Part shown: positions 33,000 to 43,388 of the stretch, in pieces
Position numbering within the stretch: position 1 is the stretch's first letter
How the letters are laid out: each line of letters begins with the position of its first letter
Assembly: GCA_018398815.1 (NCBI GenBank)
Contig: JAFLJL010014949.1
Span: 77,322-141,321, forward strand
DNA length: 64,000 nt
DNA from: Conus ventricosus
Lineage: Eukaryota > Mollusca > Gastropoda > Neogastropoda > Conidae
Reading direction: 5' to 3'
The notes under the pieces: model-generated
Databases searched by the model: none
Told to the model about the DNA's origin: nothing
Seen by the model: the letters and a program-made list of their open reading frames with translations, nothing else
Program-made: the position numbers and the translations under genes

Positions 33000-35900
33000 T
33001 GTGTCTGGCTTAGAAAAGAAAGTCAGGCATGGCTTCCGGATATATGAAGGCCCAATGAATTGTTTGAAGGATATGCTCGAGAAGAGCGTTTGTCAAGCGG
33101 CACTGACTGATATGATTTAGAAGTTATTTATCAGAAAACGTGGCGGGCAGCGTTGAACATGCAATTTCTCAAGTTCCACGTAAACTAACAATAGACCCGC
33201 TGTTAAGAATGTTAGCTGTTTTAATCGCTATATAACAATAAATGAAGAAAGAAAATCTAAAAGAAAGAACATAGAAGTCTGGGTCTCAACCTTAAACAGC
33301 AGACTATTCTTTCCATAATGACTATACTTAAACACCCGGTTGGGCAGAACGAACTGCTTATCAGTTTGGACGCGGCCGCGAAGCAAAGAAGCCAAAATGA
33401 GAGGCTAGGTTTGGTCAGAGGGCCGAAGTCTTGAGATCAGATTAAAACAGGCTAAGTATGCACGATTGTAGGCAAGGCTTACCATTCGCTACTCGAGAGT
33501 TGGTTTCAAAGAGGAAGCAGTTATTTTAAACATAAAGAATTCAGACGACAAATGTTTCATGTGGTGTGTTCTTGCAAGGCTGCTCATGTCCGCGAACACG
33601 CAGAGAGAGTGACTTAAAACTATCGAACCAATACACCAAAAGAGATCTGAAACTTCAATGAAATATCCTTGTCCTGTTGTGTAGACCAATTGGGTCAGTT
33701 TTGAGAACAAAACAAACCAATACCTGTTTATATTTACTATGGGATGAGGAGGAAACCAAATTACAGCCCATTAAGTGTCTAAGTAACAGTCCATCGGATG
33801 GCGATACAGACAAAAAAATTCATGTTGAACTTACTACTTACTGTTTGCACCAGCGGGGCTACACAGTACAACATTGATACGAAACAATGAGTAAACTAAT
33901 GCAGCATACTTCAAGAATGGACATAAACAAGGAAATTCTGTAGAAAATGTTTAACAAGAATTCCATTGTTCAAGCCGCGAGCGAACTAAGAACACTGTAT
34001 CGGCCCAGTTGACTGTAATAAGAACTAATTACGCCCCATCTGGATTAAGTTAGTTTTAAGAACTGGAAACGGATGAAAATTTCCATATGTTGTTTAGCAG
34101 ACTTCGAATCACTCATTGTTCCTTATGAAGGGCCTAGCGCCACAAAAACGTATCGAAAAAAACAGTTCTTAATGAGTAATCATCAGATTTGTTTCATTTG
34201 CCTTCCTTTATTGTTGGTCGGGATGGCGTCCTTCAACGCAAGAATTATATAGAGCAGGCTAATGCTGCAGAATACTCTTAAATCGCAAGGCAGCATGGGT
34301 TATGACTGTTCTAATAACTCTGTATTTATTCTGAAATATAATGACGCCTGAAGACCAAGAACGTATGGCTCGCCACACTTGTTGGATTTGCCGCGTTTAG
34401 CTCTCATCAGACGACGCCAATCAAAAAGTTAAGAGTGACCCTGATCCACATTAGCGGAATAGTTCAGAGGAGCGGCGCACAGTAATATGCAATCTCAACT
34501 AAAGTTTGATCCTAAGCCATGGAGCTGCCCATCTTTCTTTCATAACTTGCGCGAGGTTACGACTTCATTTATTATTGAATGCAGTTATCCAACGACCTTC
34601 AGGGTAGCAAGCATTGCACAGTCATCAGAAAAAAGTAATGTGTTTAATCTATAAAAAAACATGTCTTTTGGTGACTCTATGGCAACACATGATGGGATCA
34701 TTAGAGTCACTAGCTTTGTCCTTAAAGTCCTGCCCAATAAAGAAGAATATTTTGACCAAACTCTCGATTGAAAGGGCGGTTTATCTTATGAGTACATGAC
34801 ACAGTTGGGAAAGTTTGACGAAGATACATTCCGCCTAAAGGCGCGTGCTTTTCTAGTCTTCGGAAAGGACATTAGTGATTCTGATTACCAGCATGCTCAA
34901 GATTGCGTGGCAGAAGTTAGAGTGTAAACGAGGGGAGATATCATGAATCATACTTGATGGCCGATACATGTTATGTTGGCGGACATTTTTGAAATTTATA
35001 GGAAAGACCTGCATGAAACATTAATAGCCTGGATCGCGCATTACCATTTCTGCGCCGGGATGAGCTGGGTGCTTTTCTTAAGTTTACTGGAGTACAGAAT
35101 GATTTTTTGTCTGACCTACGCAATGATTCAAATGATTGAAAACGGATTGCGTGTGGGGAATTTGTATGGGCGTGCATCATTATGTTAAAGCAACAACAAA
35201 TACTTGGGACGATTATGATCCGATGTAAAGGTCTAACTATCTCATGTATTTTAGATTGCAAACAATCTGTTTGGATCGGGCTATGGGCAATCACTTCCAT
35301 TACGCAACTTTAAATTGAACACAGGCGGTGATCGACTATATTCAAAAGGCGTTAAGTGGTTGGGCAGTTTGGCGCACGATCAACAGCATGGTATACATTC
35401 TAGAAGTTGATTAGAATTTCCTCATGAAACTCCATGGACTAATTAATGAAACATTAGAGCAGAAAGTCTAAAGACGATTCGAGAGAGGCCGCCTAAAATG
35501 GTTGCCTAATCTTCGGGGCAAAAAAAAATGTCTGTTCATTACAGGACTTTACAATTTTATTAAGACTGGTTTGAAGGTTGACAGCAGTTCATCGCTAATT
35601 GCTTTTGATCAAGATAAGTTCTCATGAAACCATACATCATGAAGAACATGATCTCAGAAACAATTCCAACAGATGCATCGAAAAGATTTTTCAAGCTGAT
35701 GAACACAGCAGCTGTTTTGGAAAGACTATGGGATTCCCCACAACGTTAAAGATGTCAGATTAGTCACCAAGAGAACGAAGCAATTAAGCTGACTTCAAAA
35801 CCAAATTATCTGGACTTTAAAAGATATATGATCAGCTTTTTGGCATAATGATGAAGAAAAAAGAAAGTCAAATGGGACAAACCTTAATTTATTGGGTTTA

Positions 35901-36471
35901 CTGTTTTAGAATGATCAAGCTTTTGATGTTAAGAGTTTCTTTATGACTACTTTAAACTCCTGTATCCCGAGTCAGGTGCTTTACACAGGATTCAGATAGT
36001 TTGTTATAGATATCCATACTGAAGGACATCTATAAAGACAAGGATTAGAAGTAAGGCGAAAGGAGCGAGATTGGATGGTACGACACATCGATTACCCTAA
36101 AGATTCGCCTTGCACATTCCATTACTAACAGAAGGTTTAGGAATGATGATGGATGAATTATTGGAAAGGTGATCAAGGAGTTTGTCGGTTTAAGGTAAAA
36201 AATGTACAGTATGTCGAGCCAGGAGAAAATCATTAAGAAAGCAAAGGGCATATCTCGCAGTGTTGTGCAGTCAAACATATCACATGACAACTACAAAGAA
36301 GCATTGTTTGGCAATAAGACTTTTCATCATGACAACGTAAAACTGCGATCTAATCTACATGAGATCAACACAACTGTTGTAACAAAGAAGTCATTAGATA
36401 GAACAAACACAAAACGAGTATTTGTTGATCCAGAGTTTTCATATGCAATTGGGCACTGGAGGACCGCATAA
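33000..36471 (+). pseudogene. polB: Protein-primed family B DNA polymerase, decayed
   Basis: About 3.5 kb on the plus strand in many frames. Signs in order: AVILNIKNSDDKCFMWCVLA near 33510, the usual N-terminal phrase of Polinton polymerases; a zinc-finger-like region near 33820; exonuclease-type pieces (ADFESLIVPYEGP-like) near 34105; 'KLKSCPIKKNI...KGGLSYEYM'-like near 34720-34790; DSDS at 35989-36000, where the motif C box is usually DTDS, with both Asp kept; and an intact C-terminus (36202-36471) with KKAKGISRSVVQSNISHDNYKEALF and a YAIGH end. It would copy the element using a terminal protein primer. Dead as written. Confidence 0.8.
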
Positions 36472-36479
36472 ACAGGGGG

Positions 36480-36772
36480 GTTTATATTTTCATCAACTTT
36501 TATTATAAGATCAATCATAGCTTCATCCAATTCATTTAAATCTTTTCTCATGTTTGCTTGATGCGTTCGAATTTTTTTTATTATTTCAAGATATTCTTTT
36601 TCCCAATTTGGGGGTTTGAGTTGTAGGTGATCTGGATGATTTAGCATGCATTGATTAATCCCCGAAATGTTTCCTTAATAGCATTACACGCCTGAAATGA
36701 TTCCCGTATCATTTTCAAGGTCTCTTCCTTTACCATTCTTGTTTCGTTCTGCGCTTCCTTCTGGCCTTCCAT
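36480..36772 (-). pseudogene. Small helical Polinton protein downstream of integrase
   Basis: Starts at ATG 36772 (MEGQKEAQNETRM). The family is clearer in D (63149-63436). It is a charged alpha-helical protein of about 95 residues with a central NHPDHLQLKPPNWEKEYL and a coiled C-terminal helix. In A a single-base loss near 36665 shifts the frame, and the stop seen in D is mutated, so the frame runs on antisense into polB. Function unknown. It converges tail to tail with polB. Confidence 0.6.
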
Positions 36773-36802
36773 TTTAAACCAAAATATGTTTACGTAAATT
36801 AA

Positions 36803-37752
36803 TTAAAGCGGAACTGTGTCTGGCGGAATTATCTGCAGTTCTTCTTTCACAAAAGATCTTTGAGGAGCTGGGTGTTTTGTTGTGTCAGTTTCTCGTAAAT
36901 AATACACGGGCGGATTCATTTTTACAATTCTTTTTATTTCGTACGGGTCAACACTCCAAACTGGATCTGTTGCCCTGATGCGAGTGTCCCCTTCTGCTTC
37001 CCCGGCAAATAAAGGTACCTTACTTTTAAACCAAACGGTAATAGTTTGCCGGATGAAGACTCTCCTTCAACAACATTTATTGTTTTTCTTTTGATTGCTT
37101 GTTCTGGTTTTAGCCCTTTAAATTCTTCATTATTCATTGCGCGCAAAACTGAGGGCAATCTTCTAACCCATTCTGTGTTGCGAGAATTGCCAATCAGCTC
37201 TCTGTGATACTGGTAGGAGAAAAGTCTTTCGGCTAACTGTTTGTTAAAGTTTTCAACTAAAGCCTGTGATCTGTGAACTCCTGGAATGCCTCTTTTGACG
37301 GTAACTCTATGTTTCAACAATAATTGATTCACTTGGCCTTTAAATTCTTTTCCATCAACGACTTGAATCATGCGAGGGAAAGTTAGTGGGCCTCGTTGGT
37401 ATATCAGTTGTATAGCGACAGCAACAGCAGAGGCACTCTTTTGTGTTAATGTTCTGCATCTTTGTATCTTGAAGCTATGTCAATGACTGTAAGTGCGTAC
37501 TTAAATCTTTTTCGTCTAATCGTATCAGACGGTAAATATAGAAGGTCCATTTGGTGGGTGTCGTTTGGAGTTGTATTGACAAAGTGTGGGTCTCTGTATT
37601 CGTTTAGGCGCAGGTAAATAAATTTGCCAAATCGCTTGTTTAGATAGCCATTCTTTTGCTGTTTGTTCACTGACCCCTGCCGCTTGGCTTAGCTTTTTAA
37701 TTGCTGTGATTCCCTTCCAATATCCTTTTGGTGAATAATAGATTTTGTTCAT
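36803..37752 (-). pseudogene. INT: Retrovirus-like (Polinton) integrase of A
   Basis: Starts MNKIYYSPKGYWKG at 37752. An N-terminal helix-turn-helix-like region (LSQAAGVSEQTAKEWL) is followed by the rve core: first Asp in NDTHQMDLLYLP (37560s), then VIDIASRYKDAE, the second site at 37350-37360, and Glu in HRSQALVENFNKQ. The second site reads VVDGKEF in A but VDDGKEF in B and D, so the first Asp of D-x-G-x-E-F became Val (GTT, 37357-37359). The chromo-like C-terminus ends PPVYYLRE...FVKEELQIIPPDTVPL at 36803. Frameshifts lie near 37445, 37375 and 36945. Confidence 0.85.
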
Positions 37753-37759
37753 TTTTTAC

Positions 37760-38166
37760 TCAGCCAATATTATGTGCAACAAAATACACAACGGTCATGC
37801 CAAAGGCAATAAACGCGATTTCTTGCATCTTTTGTTTTTCTGATGGTTGATAAAAGTCACTGAATTTTGGTGGGGGCAATGTTTCGATTGGTTTGCCTGT
37901 TACAAGATAATATTCTTTTATTGCCTGGTCAACATCTTTAAATGTGTAAGCTGCATGCCCTGTTTTTTCAGTTTGTTATTAATAAAATCTAACTGCTCAA
38001 TTCTCTGCTTTTCATAGCGATCTTGTGCTGGAGCTAGTTGCTCCACAGCTTTGTTATGTCTTTTTCTCTCGCCTTCATCCCGTAGTTTACTAAATGCGTA
38101 ATTACTACCGCTAAAAGCGAGCGCATTCACCACAGTGCCGCCTATCATCATTACGAGTGAAGCCAT
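37760..38166 (-). pseudogene. Conserved two-membrane-segment Polinton protein
   Basis: About 135 codons from ATG 38166. An N-terminal hydrophobic segment with VMMIGGTVVNALAFSGSNYAF is followed by a charged helical middle (KRHNKAVEQLAPAQDRYEKQ), a YYLVTGKP segment, a Pro-rich PPPKFSDFYQPS, and a second hydrophobic segment at the C-terminus ending AHNIG. A single missing base after 'caggg' near 37965 shifts the frame. Element D has exactly the same loss; B does not. Recurs beside integrase in A, B and D. Function unknown. Confidence 0.75.
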
Positions 38167-38188
38167 TTTTTTAAAATGTATTTTTTAT

Positions 38189-38401
38189 TTACATATTTAT
38201 ACTGTCTGGAATTATTCCTTGCTTGACTAGAAAATCTTTCGTGGCAAACGAAGCTGCTATAACAGCAATCAGCTTTGCTGAGTCTTCAAAGTCTAGTTTG
38301 CCAAGATCTGCCGGTTTAATTCTTAACAGGCTTTTACCAAGCATTGTGTATCCTACACTTAAACCCCCCAATAACAGCAGAATGGTATACAAGGTTGGCA
38401 A
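38189..38401 (-). CDS. Small membrane protein of the integrase-side cassette
   Basis: 70 residues, intact. One hydrophobic helix near the N-terminus (YTILLLLGGLSVGYTMLG) is followed by KPADLGKLDFEDSAKLIAVIA and a second hydrophobic/helical part ending FLVKQGIIPDS. Homologues are at 43829-44055 and 44063-44290 (B) and 61515-61733 (D). It lies 22 bases upstream of the two-segment membrane gene on the same strand, so the two plus integrase may be co-transcribed. Function unknown. Confidence 0.7.
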   Translation of the reverse strand: MPTLYTILLLLGGLSVGYTMLGKSLLRIKPADLGKLDFEDSAKLIAVIAASFATKDFLVKQGIIPDSINM

Positions 38402-38455
38402 TAGTTTTTTCGGTGCTCATTTTAAAAAATAAAATAATTATAATTAATAAAAAAC

Positions 38456-38888
38456 ATGAACAGCGATGATCTACTACAGCTACAAGGCAGCCTAAACCTT
38501 CCTGAACTTATGAATGACCATGTTGATGATCAAGCTATTATGCCCAAAAAGGAAAGGCTGTATTCTTTGGCAGCATGTGGGAAAACAAAACAGTTCCTCG
38601 GAACTGAATTCAGCATAGAACAGATTCAACAGATGTCGTCACAAGACATTATAAAGTATCATAACAGGTATGAAGCGCAGCTGGGGTCTAGAATGGTGAA
38701 AAGTGTGGGGGCAAACGGTTCTTAGTTTGTACACTAAACTAGTCAGTAGATTTGCCCCCATTGATTCTGAACAAGATCTTACGTATGATTTAACGCAAGA
38801 TCCAGTTTTAACAAAGTCATTAGAGTCTCTAGGCTGTGATTTATATTACAGATTTGGAACATTGTTATCACCGTTAATCAGGGATTAA
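38456..38888 (+). pseudogene. Conserved SLAACGKT protein, one frameshift
   Basis: From ATG 38456. Acidic N-terminus (MNSDDLLQLQGSLNLPEL), then KKERLYSLAACGKTKQFLG, EFSIEQIQQMSSQDIIKYHNRYEAQLG, then after a frameshift near 38705 TVLSLYTKLVSRFAPIDSEQDL, LTQDPVLTKSLESL and a C-terminus LYYRFGTLLSPLIRD. About 143 residues in all. ACGKT resembles part of a P-loop but lacks the GxxxxGK spacing, so an ATPase role is not supported. Recurs in B and D. It is divergent from the membrane gene at 38189-38401 with a 54-base gap that may hold a shared promoter. Confidence 0.7.
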
Positions 38889-38924
38889 TAACTTTTAATC
38901 ATATAGATTTTGTTTCCCTTAAAA

Positions 38925-39424
38925 ATGAACGAGCTGGAAAATCATCAGAACCAGAATCAGGAAACATTGAATCAGGTGGAGAAAGTAACCAAGCCAGAAA
39001 ATCAGCAGAAAACACTGAATCTGGTGGAGACCATTGAAAAGCATCCTCATCCTGGGCGTGTTAAAGCAGGAAGAAAATTAGCAGAGTGGAACAGACAAAA
39101 AAATTAATGTTACAGAATATAACTCATCATGAAAACATAACACCGCCAACGCCAGAACAAGTTGATTCAATGCCGGCTATAAAAACTCCATGTGATTCAA
39201 GGCCTACAGCACCAAAGTCTTCATGGTATATTGAACTTAAAACTGTTGCCATTTTTGGCGCCCTTGCTGCTGTTGGGGGCGGTTATTACTGTTATAAAAT
39301 ATATAAACAATGGCAGCCAAAACAAAAGCAATCAAAAAAATCTGAACCGCTAAATACAAAAAACAACAGCACGCCAGCACCGCCAATAACAAAAGATCAT
39401 TTTGATCCATTTCAGATGGAATAA
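38925..39424 (+). pseudogene. Conserved single-pass membrane protein, one frameshift
   Basis: From ATG 38925 to TAA 39424. The N-terminal part is polar with Asn/Gln/Glu repeats. A basic motif PGRVKAGRKLAEWNRQKK is followed by a 1-base shift near 39100. A Pro/Thr linker, a transmembrane helix (VAIFGALAAVGGGYYCYKIY) and a polar tail ending HFDPFQME follow. B has the same layout (PGRIEAGRKLAEWNR, then helix, then DPFSME end). C and D carry damaged copies. The basic motif could bind nucleic acid, by inference only. Confidence 0.7.
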
Positions 39425-39464
39425 TATTTTAAGAACTTAAATTTAAATTTAATAAAAATAGAAC

Positions 39465-39704
39465 ATGGCGTATTATAAAATGATGGTGTCGATAAATAAA
39501 GACATGGAGTCTATAAAAGACATTTCCATAGACCAGAATTGTAATCAATGCGGGTGCTTAGGATGTAAGAACTTCATTAAGATTTATGCAGAGAACGCTG
39601 AGCAAGACATCCTCAACGATGACGCGTTTTTTGAGGCGTGTGTGTACTATATTAGACATCTACTATTTAAGATAAAACATAGATTGTATTTTTTCATAAG
39701 ATAA
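39465..39704 (+). CDS. Small Cys-rich Polinton protein (CxxCGCxxC)
   Basis: 79 residues with MESIKDISIDQNCNQCGCLGCKNFIKIYA in the centre: C-x2-C-x-C-x2-C, a possible small zinc site. The C-terminal half is acidic, then hydrophobic (AEQDILNDDAFFEACVYYIRHLLF). Copies are at 51224-51478 (C, with 5 extra residues after YA) and about 60300-60510 (D, broken). Function unknown; by position it closes the plus-strand gene group before the element's repeat zone. Confidence 0.65.
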   Translation: MAYYKMMVSINKDMESIKDISIDQNCNQCGCLGCKNFIKIYAENAEQDILNDDAFFEACVYYIRHLLFKIKHRLYFFIR

Positions 39705-39995
39705 CTTAAATAAAAACTTGGTTGTGCTTAAAGGATAACTTAAGGATGACTTAATCAAGAACTTATTAAGAACTTGATGTAAATTAATTAAGAACTTAAT
39801 TAAGAACTTAATTAAGAACTTGGGGTGATTTGATTAAAAACTTAATTAAGGACTTGGGGTAACTTAATCAAGAACTTATTAAGAACTTGATGTAACTTAA
39901 TTAAGAACTTAATTAAGAAACTTGGGGTAACTTAATTAAAAACTTAATTAAGGACTTGGGGTGACTTGGGGTGACTTGGGGTGACTTGGGGTAAC
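39705..39995 (+). repeat. AACTTAATTAAG short tandem repeats
   Basis: Tandem copies of a 12-17 base A/T unit (taattaagaactt) with gacttggggt variants. The same repeat in complement lies at 50815-51010 in C and 60110-60250 in D, at the same place in each element, and a related form (aagttaagaactagataa) at 45240-45475 in B. Confidence 0.85.
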
Positions 39996-40000
39996 TTGGG

Positions 40001-41757
40001 GGTGAAGGCGTCAAGTGTCTCAAAGTGGAACTGGGGCCACTTGCTTTATGACTGAAGGCCGGCAACTAGGTCAAACGTTCTTACAGGAACGTTTGACCTA
40101 ATTGCCAGTCTTGTAAACTAGGTCAAACGTTCCTACAAGAACGTTTGGCCTAGTTTGGCCTAGAGAACTATAAACTTGGGGGTGAAGGCGTCAAGTGTCT
40201 CAAAGTGGAACTGGGGCCACTTGCTTTGTGACTGAAGGCCGGCAACTAGGCCAAACGTTCTTGTAGGAACGTTTGACCTAGTTTACAAGACTGGCAATTA
40301 GGTCAAACGTTCCTGTAAGAACGTTTGACCTAATTGCCAGTCTTGTAAACTAGGTCAAACGTTCTTACAGGAACGTTTGACCTAATTGCCAGTCTTGTAA
40401 ACTAGGTCAAACGTTCCTACAAGAACGTTTGGCCTAGTTTGGCCTAGAGAACTATAAACTTGGGGGTGAAGGCGTCAAGTGTCTCAAAGTGGAACTGGGG
40501 CCACTTGCTTTGTGACTGAAGGCCGGCAACTAGGCCAAACGTTCTTGTAGGAACGTTTGACCTAGTTTACAAGACTGGCAATTAGGTCAAACGTTCCTGT
40601 AAGAACGTTTGACCTAATTGCCAGTCTTGTAAACTAGGTCAAACGTTCTTACAGGAACGTTTGACCTAATTGCCAGTCTTGTAAACTAGGTCAAACGTTC
40701 CTACAAGAACGTTTGCCTAGTTTGGCCTAGAGAACTATAAACTTGGGGGTGAAGGCGTCAAGTGTCTCAAAGTGGAACTGGGGCCACTTGCTTTGTGACT
40801 GAAGGCCGGCAACTAGGCCAAACGTTCTTGTAGGAACGTTTGACCTAGTTTACAAGACTGGCAATTAGGTCAAACGTTCCTGTAAGAACGTTTGACCTAA
40901 TTGCCAGTCTTGTAAACTAGGTCAAACGTTCTTACAGGAACGTTTGACCTAATTGCCAGTCTTGTAAACTAGGTCAAACGTTCCTACAAGAACGTTTGGC
41001 CTAGTTTGGCCTAGAGAACTATAAACTTGGGGGTGAAGGCGTCAAGTGTCTCAAAGTGGAACTGGGGCCACTTGCTTTGTGACTGAAGGCCGGCAACTAG
41101 GCCAAACGTTCTTGTAGGAACGTTTGACCTAGTTTTCAAGACTGGCAATTAGGTCAAACGTTCCTGTAAGAACGTTTGACCTAATTGCCAGTCTTGTAAA
41201 CTAGGTCAAACGTTCTTACAGGAACGTTTGACCTAATTGCCAGTCTTGTAAACTAGGTCAAACGTTCCTACAAGAACGTTTGGCCTAGTTTGGCCTAGAG
41301 AACTATAAACTTGGGGGTGAAGGCGTCAAGTGTCTCAAAGTGGAACTGGGGCCACTTGCTTTGTGACTGAAGGCCGGCAACTAGGCCAAACGTTCTTGTA
41401 GGAACGTTTGACCTAGTTTACAAGACTGGCAATTAGGTCAAACGTTCCTGTAAGAACGTTTGACCTAATTGCCAGTCTTGTAAACTAGGTCAAACGTTCT
41501 TACAGGAACGTTTGACCTAATTGCCAGTCTTGTAAACTAGGTCAAACGTTCCTACAAGAACGTTTGGCCTAGTTTGGCCTAGAGAACTATAAACTTGGGG
41601 GTGAAGGCGTCAAGTGTCTCAAAGTGGAACTGGGGCCACTTGCTTTGTGACTGAAGGCTGGCAACTAGGCCAAACGTTCTTGTAGGAACGTTTGACCTAG
41701 TTTACAAGACTGGCAATTAGGTCAACGTTCTTACAGGAACGTTTGACCTAGTTCGCT
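40001..41757 (+). repeat. 284-bp satellite with nested palindromes
   Basis: Starts of the unit (ggtgaaggcgtcaagtgtct) are at 40001, 40181, 40465, 40748, 41032, 41316 and 41600. Spacing is 284 bases except the first unit (180) and one 283. Each full unit holds four inverted-repeat blocks of the form ggtcaaacgttc-(6)-gaacgtttgacc. These also pair with each other through 'attgccagtcttgtaaacta'. Copies are nearly identical. It lies inside element A between the small genes and the right end, where C and D instead have a small gene. Confidence 0.92.
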
Positions 41758-41914
41758 GCTGTGCTCCTCTTTTTCTCAACCAGGCTTGCAACTGGGATAG
41801 CCTAGTGCACCTCCCTTTGTATATGGGCGCGTTCAGTCGCGGCTGCTTTTCCCCTACGTTACTCTATAGGACGTGTTCAGCCACGGCTACTTTCCCCTAC
41901 GCTACTCTCTGAAA

Positions 41915-42174
41915 CTTTAGTAAATTAGTATTGAAAACGGATAACCCTACACAGTATGTCTGTTTGTAGGGTCGTTATTTTTTGGTTATTGAAGCCAACC
42001 GGTCGAAAACTGGTTGAACTGTGTAATGCAGGTTGGTTTTACCTCGTTAATGCGCATGCCCGCAGAATCAAGTCTACTGAGTATGAGAGAACTGATAAAT
42101 GCCAATTCCTAGGTCAGCTGCTCCGAAACTGGTTGAGGAGCAGCTGGCCTAGGATTGGCATTTATCAGTTCTCT
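41915..42174 (-). repeat. Right terminal inverted repeat of A with hairpin
   Basis: Reverse complement of the left end of A. The outermost 89 bases (42086-42174) form a near-perfect hairpin: agagaactgataaatgccaa pairs with ttggcatttatcagttctct, the inner arms are ctaggtcagctgctcc and ggagcagctggcctag, and the loop is gaaactggttga. Confidence 0.88.
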
Positions 42175-42181
42175 GAAGCTT

Positions 42182-42325
42182 ATGGCTGATGGTGAGGATT
42201 ACAGACGACAAAAAATTGAACTTCAAAAGGAGTGGAGAAAGACGTTTACTTCATGGCAGGTAGACACTGATGCAATTAAACAGAACATTGAAAAACAAAC
42301 ACATGATCGGTTAAACCCAAAATAG
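42182..42325 (+). CDS. Small charged ORF at B's left edge
   Basis: 47 codons: MADGEDYRRQKIELQKEW, then KQNIEKQTHDRLNPK. Helical and highly charged. It resembles in character, not clearly in sequence, the small helical protein downstream of integrase in A and D, but it is on the opposite strand to integrase. The start is 8 bases from the tip of element A, so the true N-terminus may have been cut away. Confidence 0.4.
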   Translation: MADGEDYRRQKIELQKEWRKTFTSWQVDTDAIKQNIEKQTHDRLNPK

Positions 42326-42369
42326 GCCAAAAAAATAAGTTTAGCAAAAAATAAATACTATTTTTTTTG

Positions 42370-43350
42370 TTAACTCACTGTGTTTGGTGGGACAACTTGC
42401 AGCTCTTCACGAACAAACGATCTTTTAGGGGTGGGTTTTTTAAACGTAGTAGCACCGCTAGACGAGAGAGTCTCTCTTAATAATATACGGGAGGGGTCGT
42501 TTTCATAATTCTTTCAACTTCATAAACGTTTACGCTCCATATGGGATCTGTGGCTCTAATTCTAACATCACCTTCTACCTCTCCAGGAGCATACAAGTAT
42601 CTTACTTTCAGTCCAAACGGCAAGAGTTTTTGAGTCCCCTGCACATCTTCAGTAATGGTTTTTTTTTAATTTGATTGCGTTTACTGGCTTAAGGCCTGTT
42701 GTTTTAAATTCTTCATTGTTCATGGCACGCAAGACTGCTGGCAATCTCCTAACCCATTCTGTGTTACGCGTTCTGTCCATAATTTCTATGTGATATTGAT
42801 AGGTAAACAGACGTTCAGCTAGATTCTTATTAAAGTTTTCTACTAGGGCTTGGGATCGATGATTGCCTGGGATCCCTCTCCTAACTGTAACATGATGTTT
42901 TAAAAACAGTTGGTTTACAGAGCCTTTAAACTCTTTTCCATCATCAACTTGAATCATTCTAGGATATTTTAATGGGCCTCGCATGTATATTTGTTGTAAA
43001 GCCACAGCCACAGCAGTTGAGCTTTTATCTGTTAAAGGTTCAGCGTCTTTGTATCTTGAAGCCATGTCAACAACTGTCAGAGTATACTTAAACCTTTTCT
43101 TCTAACTTTGTCATGTGAAAGATACAGAAAGTCCATTTGGTGGGTGTCATTTGGAACTGAATTAACAAATCTAGGCCTTATTATTCTTTTTGGGGCAGGC
43201 AGATATATTTTGCCAAATCGCCTGTTTGAAAGCCAGTCTTTCGCATCTGATCCAGACACTCTAGCAGCTTTACTTAGTTTTTCAATAGTGGTCTTTCCTT
43301 TCCAATACCCTTTAGGAGAATAATATAATTTTGTACTTCACATTGTCCAT
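42370..43350 (-). pseudogene. INT: Integrase of element B
   Basis: Same plan as in A. N-terminal GYWKG near 43310, a helix-turn-helix-like LSKAARVSGSDAKDWLS, first Asp in NDTHQMDFLYLS (near 43140), ASRYKDAEPL, the second Asp in MIQVDDGKEFKG (near 42945) and Glu in HRSQALVENFN. The catalytic triad is intact, unlike A. A frameshift near 43085 separates the N-terminal 60 residues from the core; another near 42665 and one in the last 40 codons break the C-terminus, which still shows PPVYY and FVREELQVVPP. Would insert the element with 6-bp duplications. Confidence 0.82.
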
Positions 43351-43388
43351 AAGAAGGACTGTATTTTAATTGTATTTTAATTGTTTTT

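Larger units (their letters stand above)
26131..42174. mobile_element. Polinton/Maverick element A, both ends present
   Basis: A 16-kb element with matching inverted ends (26131-26400 and 41915-42174). It encodes the marks of Polintons: a double-jelly-roll major capsid protein (plus, 31-32.1 kb), protein-primed DNA polymerase B (plus, 33-36.5 kb) and a retrovirus-like integrase (minus, 36.8-37.75 kb), plus small conserved proteins. These elements are virus-like DNA transposons related to adintoviruses. I could not find the packaging ATPase or the adenovirus-type protease. No 6-bp target duplication is visible (left flank gagttt, right flank gaagct). Genes left of about 36.2 kb are heavily frameshifted; the block 36.2-39.7 kb is well preserved. 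Confidence 0.85.

Noticed and set aside
36803..36919. A 38-codon ORF (MNPPVYYLRE...) conserved in A, B and D after the integrase
   Set aside because: In A the frame immediately upstream reads WSVDPYEIKRIVK into the same codons, so this is the integrase C-terminus, not a separate gene.
38456..38725. ACGKT in the small Polinton protein as a P-loop
   Set aside because: The Walker A spacing GxxxxGK[ST] is not met and no Walker B follows.
40001..41757. CRISPR-like array or nuclear receptor (AGGTCA) binding array
   Set aside because: No unique spacers of constant length, and the half-sites are about 18-20 bases apart in inverted form, unlike known response elements. It is a simple satellite of palindromes.
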